Assembly: GCA_037481655.1 (NCBI GenBank)
Contig: JBBFLF010000003.1
Coordinates: 1-64,000, forward strand
Reading direction: 5' to 3'
DNA length: 64,000 bases
DNA from: Desulfobaccales bacterium
Lineage (GTDB): Bacteria; Desulfobacterota; Desulfobaccia; Desulfobaccales; 0-14-0-80-60-11
In this document: in pieces, positions 23,173 through 31,490 of the stretch
How positions within the stretch are numbered: the stretch's first letter is position 1
How the letters are laid out: every line of letters starts with the position of its first letter
Notes under the pieces: model-generated
What the model was told of the DNA's origin: nothing
Database searches by the model: none
Seen by the model: only the letters and a program-made list of their open reading frames with translations
Made by a program: the position numbers and the translations under genes

Positions 23173-24750
23173 TTAGCGGCGGCGATAGCCGAGGATCTTC
23201 TCCACTTCGTCGGCGTCCGCGTCCATGACGTAGGGGATGCCGGAGACCTTGGCCGCCTCCTCGGTGAGGGCGCACAGGTCATCCCGGCTGATGAGGGAGA
23301 GCTTGAACTTGCGGATGCCGGCCATGAACTGCTGCAGGCCCTGGGTCATGCGGGAGATGTAGCTGTACAGGCCGATGGCCCCAGGCGGGATGCGCTCAAA
23401 GTCCTTGCCGTATTTGGCCTTGAGGGTGCCGGCTTCGGCGAAGGTCTCCAGGAGGGCGTCGGTGAGGTTGCGCTCCTCCTCGGCGCACTTGGTGGCCAGC
23501 TTCTTGCCCTCGGTGTTCCCCACCATGGCCGCAGTCATGATGGAGCGGCCCATGCACACCAGCTTGACGTAGGGCGCGCCCAGGGCCAGGGCCTTGTAGA
23601 CATGGTCCTCCAGGGAGAGCCCGCCGGCGATGGCCAAATCGGGCACAAACTCACCCTTCTGGGCCAGATGGTGGGCATATTCATACAGGAGGCATTCGAT
23701 ATACACGGTGGGGATGCCCCATTCGTTCATCATCCGCCAGGGGCTCATGCCGGTGCCGCCGCCGGCGCCGTCCACCGTCAGGAGGTCGATTTTGGCTTGG
23801 GAGGCGAACTTGAGGGCCCTCGCCAGGTCCGCCGGCCGATAGGCGCCGGTCTTGAGGCTGACCCGCTTGGCCCCCACCTTGCGCAGGTGCTCCACGGTGC
23901 GGTAGAAGTCCTCCTCATCCACCATGCCCAGGCGGGAGTGGCGCTCGAACTCCTTGATGCCCCGAGCCTTGTAGACCTCCTGGGTGACCTTGTCCAGGGG
24001 GTTGGGGAGCACGATGTAGCCCCGCTCCTTGAGCTGTTTGGCCCGCTCCAGGGTGGGGAGCTTCACCTCGCCGCCGATGTTCTTGGCGCCCTGGCCCCAC
24101 TTGAGCTCAAAGAACTCCACCCCCAGCTTCTCGATGACGTATTCGGGCACGCCCAGGCGGGTGTCCTCCACGTTGGCCTGGACGATGATGTCGCCCTTGC
24201 CCTGGTACCAGTCCTTGAAGGTCTGCACCCGGCGGATCATCTCCGGGGACTTGACCACCCGGCCCTTTTTGATCTCCGCCTGGGGGTCCATGCCGCAAAC
24301 GTTTTCGCCGCACACCAGGATGATGCCGGAGATGGCGGCGCCCACTGCCATGGACTCCCAATGCACCCGGGCGATTTCCGTGGAGCCCAACGCGCCGGTG
24401 AAGCAGGGGAAGGAGAGCTCCACCTTGTTGGTGGTCCCCACTTTGACGCTGACGTCCACCGCCGGGAAGATGGCCTTGTCCGGGTCGGGCTCGATGCCCT
24501 GGGCCCCCACACAGGTGCCGTGGATGTTAAAGTGCGAGAAATCCACCGGATAGTCTTTGTCGGCGCCGGCGGTCACCTTGCCGAAGGGGCTGGGATAGAG
24601 GACTTCCCGGCCGCGGATGGCGGAGCGGCCGATCTCGCAGGGGCCGGGGCAGCCGTCCAGGCAGGTGACGCAGATGCCGGAGATGGGCGCCGGGTGCACC
24701 CGGGTCTTGGTCTGGGTGGCGGCGCTGCGGTTGGGGTTGCTGAGGGACAT
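23173..24750 (-). CDS. FMN-binding glutamate synthase family protein
   Basis: 525 residues, a second and distinct glutamate synthase FMN-barrel protein. The N-terminus carries a Cys-rich segment ISGICVTCLDGCPGPCEIG instead of a ferredoxin domain. Barrel signatures include ELKWGQGAKNIGGEVKLPT, VSLKTGAYRPADLARALKFAS, LTVDGAGGGTGMSPW and DLAIAGGLSLEDHVYKALALGA. Proteins of this type without amidotransferase are widespread in anaerobes; the true substrate is not certain and may be glutamate synthesis with external ammonia or a related alpha-keto acid amination. It has its own sigma-54 promoter and terminator, so it is a single-gene unit controlled in parallel with glnA. Confidence 0.85.
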   Translation of the reverse strand: MSLSNPNRSAATQTKTRVHPAPISGICVTCLDGCPGPCEIGRSAIRGREVLYPSPFGKVTAGADKDYPVDFSHFNIHGTCVGAQGIEPDPDKAIFPAVDVSVKVGTTNKVELSFPCFTGALGSTEIARVHWESMAVGAAISGIILVCGENVCGMDPQAEIKKGRVVKSPEMIRRVQTFKDWYQGKGDIIVQANVEDTRLGVPEYVIEKLGVEFFELKWGQGAKNIGGEVKLPTLERAKQLKERGYIVLPNPLDKVTQEVYKARGIKEFERHSRLGMVDEEDFYRTVEHLRKVGAKRVSLKTGAYRPADLARALKFASQAKIDLLTVDGAGGGTGMSPWRMMNEWGIPTVYIECLLYEYAHHLAQKGEFVPDLAIAGGLSLEDHVYKALALGAPYVKLVCMGRSIMTAAMVGNTEGKKLATKCAEEERNLTDALLETFAEAGTLKAKYGKDFERIPPGAIGLYSYISRMTQGLQQFMAGIRKFKLSLISRDDLCALTEEAAKVSGIPYVMDADADEVEKILGYRRR

Positions 24751-24804
24751 AGGATTTCACTCCTTTGGCTTCTGATAAAAATCACAAAAATTCAGTATGA
24801 CTAA

Positions 24805-24820
24805 TGCAAGAATTGCACCA
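24805..24820 (-). promoter_or_regulatory. Probable sigma-54 promoter of the FMN-barrel gene
   Basis: Minus-strand TGGTGCAATTCTTGCA fits the -24/-12 pattern with GG and GC ten bases apart and an intact TTGCA; two bases of the -24 box (CA to TG) deviate. It lies 55-70 bases upstream of the ATG at 24750. The rest of the 344-base divergent gap (24751-25094) contains an AT-rich stretch and no supportable gene. Confidence 0.62.
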
Positions 24821-25094
24821 GGGGCTTCATCTGATAATTGATAAGAATACCGGGGAGATAAGTTGGCCCTTATCTTCATGGGCAAGGAAATAATCCACAA
24901 ATATGTTAGTAAAACTGAAATTCCCGCACAAACATGTAAAAATTGTTCCGGGCCTGCCCCCTGCGGGCCGGCTGAAAGTGGCGCCATTTTTGCAGTAGTG
25001 ACTGACATCAGCCGGTGGGAAAATGGGGTGGAGGGGTCTTTCGCCCCTCAGCCCTGCTCCCTCGGCCAGACCCCAGAGGTTACAGGACTTCAGA

Positions 25095-26396
25095 ATGGAG
25101 ACGGCAGCACCGGCGGTGGCCTCAGGTATCTTGCGCCTGGATGCCCTCCTGGGCGGCCTTTACATCGGCGACAACGTGCTGTGGCATGATGACGCCGGCT
25201 CCCTGGCCCCGGTCTTCTGCCTCAATTTTCTTAAGGCCTCCCGCCAGCAGGGCAAGGCCATCGTCTACGTCAGTTTCGACCGCTCCCCCAAAAACCTCCT
25301 GGACAAATTGGGAGACTTGTCCAGCTACCCCGGGCTGACCATCCTGGACTGCTTCACCCACGGCAAGGGCCAGAGCTCGCCCATCTTCCTCAAATTTTAC
25401 GAGGAGCGGGGAGCGGCCCCGGGCTGCCGCCTGTTGCCGGTGGCCGACCCCAAAAACCCGGAGTCCTTTGCGGAGCAGCTTTACGGCGTGCACGCGGGCC
25501 TCTCGGGGGATGTGCGCTTCATCTTTGAATCCTTGACCGGCATGCAGGAGCTCTGGGGGAGCGAAGACCGGCTGCTGAGCTTCTACTCCCACGCCTGCCC
25601 ACGGCTTTATGAGCTGAACACCATCGCCTACTGGCTGCTGGAGAAGAACGCCCACTCGCCCCGCTTTCGGGCGGCGGTGAACCAGATCGCCCAGGTGGCC
25701 ATCGAGCTCACCATCAAGCGGGGAGCCACGGCGCTCACCATCCTCAAGGCGGAAAACCGCAGCACCGGGGAATTTCACCGGCCCCACGCTTACTGGACCA
25801 AGGGCCTCACCGTCACTTTCGAGGAGGAGCGGCGGGTGAGCGGCAAGCTCAATTTGGGACGCCGCCTGAAGGAATTCCGTCGCCGCCGGGGCCTGTCCCA
25901 AAGCGAGCTGGCCAAGCTGGTGGGGGTGACGCCCAGCACCATCTCCCAGGTGGAGAGCAACCTCATCTACCCCTCCCTCCCCGCCCTCATGAGCATGGCC
26001 GAGGTCCTGGAGGTGGAGCCGGCCTCTTTTTTTGAAGAGCGCCCCGAAGGCCGGGGCAGCCAGGTCTTCACCGCCGCGGACATGGTGGAGATCCGGCTGC
26101 CCCTCCTGCCCGAGACCGCGGGCTCAGCCAGGCTGCTCCATCCCGTGGACTTCAGCGCCAAGGCCGAGCCGTATCTCCTGGAGATCAACCCCAAGGAGAC
26201 CGTCCCCGGCCATTTCTTCTTTCACAAAGGGGAAGAGCTGGGGTATCTCTTGTCTGGCACCCTCAGGGTGAGCTCCGGCCGGCGGGTCTGGACCCTCACC
26301 CCCGGGGACCTAATCTATCTCACCACCGATCTCCCCGGGCAGTGGCATAACCCCGGCCCCGACGTGGCCCGCCTGTTGTGGATCAAAATAAAATAA
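25095..26396 (+). CDS. KaiC-like domain - XRE HTH - cupin fusion regulator
   Basis: 433 residues with three parts. Residues about 12-240 resemble KaiC/RadA-type RecA-fold ATPases (LDALLGGLYIGDNVLWHDDAG... IVYVSFDRSPKNLLDKLGD... LTILKAENRSTGEFHR) but the Walker A loop is degenerate (HDDAGSLAP), with no GKT/GKS. Residues about 255-315 are an XRE helix-turn-helix (LKEFRRRRGLSQSELAKLVGVTPSTISQVE). Residues about 345-430 form a cupin (PGHFFFHKGEELGYLLSGTLRVSSGRRVWTLTPGDLIYLTTDLPGQWHN). Likely a DNA-binding regulator sensing a small molecule. It is divergent from the FMN-barrel gene and convergent with the NifA-like gene. The ATG at 25095 is the start nearest the conserved sequence; a longer frame to 25023 is possible. 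Confidence 0.82.
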   Translation: METAAPAVASGILRLDALLGGLYIGDNVLWHDDAGSLAPVFCLNFLKASRQQGKAIVYVSFDRSPKNLLDKLGDLSSYPGLTILDCFTHGKGQSSPIFLKFYEERGAAPGCRLLPVADPKNPESFAEQLYGVHAGLSGDVRFIFESLTGMQELWGSEDRLLSFYSHACPRLYELNTIAYWLLEKNAHSPRFRAAVNQIAQVAIELTIKRGATALTILKAENRSTGEFHRPHAYWTKGLTVTFEEERRVSGKLNLGRRLKEFRRRRGLSQSELAKLVGVTPSTISQVESNLIYPSLPALMSMAEVLEVEPASFFEERPEGRGSQVFTAADMVEIRLPLLPETAGSARLLHPVDFSAKAEPYLLEINPKETVPGHFFFHKGEELGYLLSGTLRVSSGRRVWTLTPGDLIYLTTDLPGQWHNPGPDVARLLWIKIK

Positions 26397-26518
26397 GGGG
26401 GCCAGGGGTCGTGGCCCCCAGCCCCCTCTCCCACGCCCTCACCCCCAACCCCTTAAAGGGATGGGGAGAAGAGGGTGAGAAAGGGCGGGAGGCCACCGCT
26501 CCCGGCTCGCCCCTCAGG
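26396..26518. repeat. Composite G/C-rich palindromic repeat copy
   Basis: Module A (GGGGGCCAGGGGTCGTGGCCCCC, then CCCCCTCTCCC) followed by module B (ACCCCCAACCCCTTAAAGGG... GGGCGGGAGGCCACCGCTCCCGG...CCCCTCAGG). It fills most of the gap between the convergent KaiC-XRE-cupin and NifA-like genes and may act as a bidirectional terminator. Confidence 0.7.
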
Positions 26519-26592
26519 AATCATGTGGATAATTATCTCAGAACGAGGAGACTGGTCGCCCTTCGGTAAGGAGACCTTGGGAGGTTGGCCCT

Positions 26593-28137
<1,545 letters not shown>

Positions 28138-28249
28138 ATGGGATTCGCAGCCAATGAATACAGAATTGCAACATAGTATATACCGATACTAAAAATCTTA
28201 TGCCATTTTCGTTGAGCAGGCAAGAAATATTTACTAAAATGTAAAGAAA

Positions 28250-28382
28250 TGGGAGAGAGGGCCAGGGGTCGTGGCCCCTTGCCCCCTCTCCCATACCTCC
28301 TCCCCCAACCCCATAAAGGGGGTTGGGAGGGGAGCCTGAGGGGAGGGTGGGGGAGCCACTGCTCCCCCAGCCCTCCCCTCAG
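28250..28382. repeat. Composite G/C-rich palindromic repeat copy
   Basis: Full copy: module A hairpin (GGGAGAGAGGGCCAGGGG...GGCCCCTTGCCCCCTCTCCC), then CCCCCAACCCCATAAAGGGGG and a long perfect-type hairpin with GGGGAGGGTGGGGGAGC and GCTCCCCCAGCCCTCCCC arms. The right-hand 58 bases are repeated at 29041-29098 with one mismatch. It lies directly after the stop codon of the minus-strand reductase gene. Confidence 0.8.
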
Positions 28383-28388
28383 CACTTC

Positions 28389-28952
28389 TCAGGCCGGGGC
28401 CGTGAGGCAGGCCGCGATCTCCCGGGCCTGGGCCATCAGCTCCGGCCGGCGGCCGGCCTCCCCGGCCTCGCTCAGCCCCAGACCCCTGAGGAGATAGATG
28501 GGCCCGAAGCCGAAGTGCTTCAGCCAGCGCTCGTAGCGGGGGAAGATGTCGGCGAACATCTCCTCCGGCGGCGCCCCCTGGGTGAGGATGACCACGGCCC
28601 GTTTCCCCGGGCTGAGGCGGCTGGTGAAATCCGGGTTGGCCAGGGCGTAAAGGCGGTCGAAGAAGCACTTCATCTGGCCGGAAAGGTCCCCGAAATAGAC
28701 CGGGGAGGCCAACAGCAGCACGTCCGTTTCCCGCAGGGCCGCATAGATGGGGGTGAAGTCGTCCTCCAACACGCAGGCCTCCGCCTCGGCCTTGCAGGCG
28801 CCGCAGCCCTGACAGCCCTGGAACTCCAGGCGGTTCAACTCATACACCTGGACCTCGGCCCCGGCCGCCTCCAGGCCTGCCAGGACCTCCCGGGCCAGGG
28901 TGGCGCTGTTGCCTTGGGAGCGGGGACTGCCCAATACGGCTAGTACTTTCAT
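28389..28952 (-). CDS. Flavodoxin-fold NAD(P)H-dependent FMN reductase family protein
   Basis: 187 residues of the flavodoxin/iron-sulfur flavoprotein-like family. MKVLAVLGSPRSQGNSATL is the phosphate-binding loop for FMN, followed by the compact CQGCGACKAEAEAC motif and DDFTPIYAALRETDVLLLASPVYFGDLSGQMKCFFDRLY, which is typical of this family. The Cys motif suggests an Fe-S cluster as in archaeal Isf-type proteins. ATG at 28952 is preceded by AAAGGAG. The gene is enclosed by two near-identical copies of the composite palindromic repeat. Confidence 0.87.
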   Translation of the reverse strand: MKVLAVLGSPRSQGNSATLAREVLAGLEAAGAEVQVYELNRLEFQGCQGCGACKAEAEACVLEDDFTPIYAALRETDVLLLASPVYFGDLSGQMKCFFDRLYALANPDFTSRLSPGKRAVVILTQGAPPEEMFADIFPRYERWLKHFGFGPIYLLRGLGLSEAGEAGRRPELMAQAREIAACLTAPA

Positions 28953-28964
28953 GGAGTCTCCTTT

Positions 28965-29098
28965 CGGGAGAGGGGGCCAGGGTGCGGTGACCCCCTGCCC
29001 CCTCTCCCGAGCCCTCTCCCCCATCCCCATACAGGGGGTGGGGAGGGAAGCCTGAGGGGAGGGTGGGGGAGCCACTGCTCCCCCAGCCCTCCCCTCAG
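28965..29098. repeat. Composite G/C-rich palindromic repeat copy
   Basis: Full copy in the same orientation as 28250-28382: CGGGAGAGGGGGCCAGGG...CCCCCTGCCCCCTCTCCCG, then CCCCCATCCCCATACAGGGGG and the GGGGAGGGTGGGGGAGC/GCTCCCCCAGCCCTCCCC hairpin. It lies right after the stop codon of the minus-strand isochorismatase gene and upstream of the reductase gene. Confidence 0.8.
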
Positions 29099-29102
29099 AT
29101 GA

Positions 29103-29624
29103 TTATATCACCGTGGCCCCCAGAATGCGGGGCATGTATTTCAGGGCAAAGGCATGGGCTTCGGGGTCAAAGTCCGCCACCCCGTCCCGGTAGACGATGG
29201 CCTGAATGCCCATTTCAAAGAGGCCCCGGACGGTTTCGAGCACGCAGATGGAGGTGCACACCCCCACCACCCCCGCCTGGGTGACGCCTTCCCGGCGCAG
29301 CCGCTGTTCCAGATCGGTGCCGCTGAAGGGGCTGTAGCGGGTCTTCTCCACGATGATGTCCCCCGGCGCCGGGGCCAGCTCCGGGATGATGGCCGCGCCC
29401 CAGGTGCCTTTGATGGCGTGAGGGGGAAAACGCTGAAATTCGGGGTCATCCGGGGCATGGGCGTCGCAGAGGTAAAAGACGAGACCCCCCTGGGCCCGGG
29501 TCTCGCCGATCTTGCCGGCAATGAAGGGGATGATCTGCCGGCCGGCCTCCCCCACGTACAAGGCCCCCTTAGGGTCGATGAAGTCGTTGAGCATGTCGGT
29601 GACCAACAGTGCCTTTCTGGACAT
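29103..29624 (-). CDS. Isochorismatase-like cysteine hydrolase (nicotinamidase family)
   Basis: 173 residues. The family catalytic triad is visible: Asp10 in LLVTDMLNDFI, a Lys in IIVEKTRYSPFSGTDL, and the Cys in GVVGVCTSICVLETVRGLFEMG. The arrangement LYVGEAGRQIIPFI and PHAIKGTWGAAIIPEL is closest to nicotinamidase/pyrazinamidase-like members, although the metal-binding His set is not fully evident. Substrate unproven: nicotinamide or another small amide. Monocistronic by position, bounded downstream by a palindromic repeat. Confidence 0.85.
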   Translation of the reverse strand: MSRKALLVTDMLNDFIDPKGALYVGEAGRQIIPFIAGKIGETRAQGGLVFYLCDAHAPDDPEFQRFPPHAIKGTWGAAIIPELAPAPGDIIVEKTRYSPFSGTDLEQRLRREGVTQAGVVGVCTSICVLETVRGLFEMGIQAIVYRDGVADFDPEAHAFALKYMPRILGATVI

Positions 29625-29775
29625 GGCGGCGCCTCGTGATCATTCTGCGGGGGTGTCATTGCAGTTATAACGTAGCCATAAAAAATCGCCGCCGCAAGGT
29701 CGCCGGATTCCGAGGAAGGTGCGGCAGGAGGAGAAAAAACATGTCCGCGTTCTCCCTTTCCTTGGGTTCCCTAGG

Positions 29776-29781
29776 TATAAT
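29776..29781 (+). promoter_or_regulatory. Candidate -10 element for the CXXC/NapH-like operon
   Basis: A perfect TATAAT lies 42 bases upstream of the small CXXC gene start, but the -35 region (TCCCTT at 17 bases) is poor. The assignment is tentative. Confidence 0.35.
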
Positions 29782-29822
29782 ATCGGCCAGGAATCAGCAA
29801 CTCCGGGCAGAAAGGGGGCGGC

Positions 29823-29954
29823 ATGTCCCGCACCGCCATCTGGCTCCTCATCCTCTTCACCCTGCTCTTTCTCATCGGGGTCAACCGGGGTGAACTGGAA
29901 TACCTGATGAACCTGGGAAACACCATCTGCCTGGCCTGCATCGGGGTGGGCTGA
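29823..29954 (+). CDS. Small CXXC membrane protein (CD1871A family-like)
   Basis: A 43-residue protein: one transmembrane helix (residues about 5-20, IWLLILFTLLFLIGV) and a C-terminal NLGNTICLACIGVG with a CLAC (CXXC) motif. This matches small proteins annotated as CD1871A family, which are encoded next to NapH/NosR-like ferredoxin membrane proteins. GAAAGGGGG lies upstream. The stop is immediately followed by the ATG of the ferredoxin gene (TGAATG), so the two are translationally coupled. Too short for most gene finders. Confidence 0.75.
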   Translation: MSRTAIWLLILFTLLFLIGVNRGELEYLMNLGNTICLACIGVG

Positions 29955-30854
29955 ATGAACGCCTTCCGCCGCCTGGTGCAGACCCTCATCACCCTGGGCA
30001 CCAACTCCTACCTCCTCTTTCCCTTCGGGGGGGCGGTCATCTATCAGGGGCCGCTGAAGGCCATCTGCCATCCGGGTCTCAATTGCTATTCCTGTCCGGC
30101 CGCGCTCTTGTCCTGTCCGGTGGGGGCGGTGCAGAATTTCATCGCCAGCCTGCGCTTCGCCCAGCCCGGTACGCTGCCGCAGCTGGGCACCCTGGTCATC
30201 GGCTATCTGGGGTTCGTGGGCACCCTGGTGGGGCGCCTGCCCTGCGGCTGGCTCTGCCCCTTCGGCTTCATCCAGGACCTGCTCTATATGATTCCGGGGC
30301 GGAAGTTCTCCTTATGGCCCCCTTTGCGCTACCTCAAATATGTGGTCCTGGTGGTCATGGTGGTGCTGATGCCCCTCGTGCTGGTGGACCACTACGGCCT
30401 GGGGCATCCCTGGTTCTGCAAGCTGCTCTGTCCCTCGGGGACGCTTCTGGGGGCCATGCCGCTCCTGCTCCTCAAACCGGCCCTGTGGGAGACGGTGGGC
30501 TTCTATTTCTGGAACAAGGTCACCCTTATGGGCCTCATCCTGCTGGGGGCGGTGCTCATCAGCCGCTTCTTCTGCCGCACCCTCTGCCCCTTGGGAGCCT
30601 TCTACGGGCTGTTTAACCGCCTCACCCTCATCAAGCTGGATTACATCCAGGGGAACTGTGTGCACTGCAAGGCCTGCGAGAAGGCCTGCCCCACGGGGGT
30701 GGTGCCTTATGAGACCCAGGCCAGCCCCGAGTGCATCATGTGCCTCAAGTGCATCGACGCCTGCCGCTTTCACGCCCTGGATTTTGGCCTCCGCCAATAC
30801 AAGGAGGCGCCCCGGCGCCTGACCGCGCCCCTGCCGCCCGGAAAAAGCCCTTGA
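29955..30854 (+). CDS. NapH-like 4Fe-4S membrane protein
   Basis: 299 residues with about six membrane segments and three CxxxCP motifs (CGWLCPFG, CKLLCPSG, CRTLCPLG) typical of the NapH/NosR/CcoG-like membrane family, plus an additional Cys-rich segment NCYSCPAALLSCPVG near the N-terminus. The C-terminus is a two-cluster ferredoxin domain (CVHCKACEKACPTG and CIMCLKCIDACRF). Such proteins move electrons between quinones and soluble redox partners across the membrane. The partner small CXXC protein suggests thiol or cluster chemistry. Ends 65 bases before ihfA. Confidence 0.85.
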   Translation: MNAFRRLVQTLITLGTNSYLLFPFGGAVIYQGPLKAICHPGLNCYSCPAALLSCPVGAVQNFIASLRFAQPGTLPQLGTLVIGYLGFVGTLVGRLPCGWLCPFGFIQDLLYMIPGRKFSLWPPLRYLKYVVLVVMVVLMPLVLVDHYGLGHPWFCKLLCPSGTLLGAMPLLLLKPALWETVGFYFWNKVTLMGLILLGAVLISRFFCRTLCPLGAFYGLFNRLTLIKLDYIQGNCVHCKACEKACPTGVVPYETQASPECIMCLKCIDACRFHALDFGLRQYKEAPRRLTAPLPPGKSP

Positions 30855-30919
30855 CAGCACAAGGATTTTCCGTTAGCTTTTAGGTGACGTCACCACCCTG
30901 AACCCGACTGCCGCAGGTT

Positions 30920-31210
30920 ATGGCTCTCACCAAAGAGAAACTCATCAGCCGTCTGCAGACCCAGGCCGGTTTGACCAAGCAGGAATCCCGGGCGGTGGTG
31001 GAACGGGTCTTGAGCCTCATCAAAGAGACCCTGGCCTCGGGAGAAGACCTGCTGGTGAGCGGTTTCGGCAAGTTTTCGGTGAGACAGAAAAACGCCCGCC
31101 GGGGCAGAAACCCGCAAACCAAGGAAAACCTCATCCTCCGGGCCCGGAAGGTGGTGGTCTTCAAGACCTCCGGGGTGCTGCGCAACCGCATCAACGGCAC
31201 CCGCCCCTGA
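30920..31210 (+). CDS. ihfA: Integration host factor alpha / HU-family DNA-bending protein
   Basis: 96 residues of the bacterial DNA-binding HU/IHF fold: KEKLISRLQTQAGLTKQESRAVVERVLSLIKETLASGE (helices), GFGKFSVRQKNARRGRNPQT (beta arm with the conserved RxGRNPxT), and VVFKTSGVLRNRING at the C-terminus. The arm sequence and the C-terminal helix favour IHF alpha over HU. In this neighbourhood IHF could help sigma-54 promoters bend DNA, though no site was identified. Confidence 0.9.
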   Translation: MALTKEKLISRLQTQAGLTKQESRAVVERVLSLIKETLASGEDLLVSGFGKFSVRQKNARRGRNPQTKENLILRARKVVVFKTSGVLRNRINGTRP

Positions 31211-31224
31211 TCCGGCCCCTCACC

Positions 31225-31440
31225 CGGCCGCACCTGCTGTAACCTGCATCCCTGACGTGGTGGTCGGAATGCATCTGCCCCCGGGGACCAGTCCGTAGTC
31301 GGGCGTTGTCGGTCCCGGGAGCCGGAGTCCCTGGCAGAGGAAAGGCATGCGCCCATGACCTCCTCCCGACGGCCTTCGGGCCGGCGCCTTGCTTCCCCTT
31401 CCTTCCGGCCTGAGCAATTGAGCAGCCCGGCATGGCGTCG
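31225..31440. other. Possible structured RNA or palindromic region between ihfA and ychF
   Basis: The 280-base gap between ihfA and ychF has no gene but several nested complementary stretches: GCAT/ATGC, CTGCC/GGCAG and CCCGGGGACC/GGTCCCGGG around 31268-31352, and a GGCC-TTCG-GGCC tetraloop hairpin near 31370. The rod-like arrangement could be a small RNA (6S-like in shape) but I could not match the sequence to any known class. Strand is undetermined. Confidence 0.3.
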
Positions 31441-31490
31441 CGGCAGGGGGAGACCTATGTACCCGGCGGGACCGGAAAGGGTTTAGTGCC

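Noticed and set aside
24757-25008. 83-residue minus-strand frame overlapping the divergent promoter region
   Set aside because: It lies across the sigma-54 box and has no start signal; it is more likely regulatory DNA.
31211-31490. RNase P RNA or SRP RNA in the ihfA-ychF gap
   Set aside because: A GAGGAAAG and a GGAAGGAAG string are present but the other diagnostic segments are missing and the gap is too short for a class A RNase P RNA.
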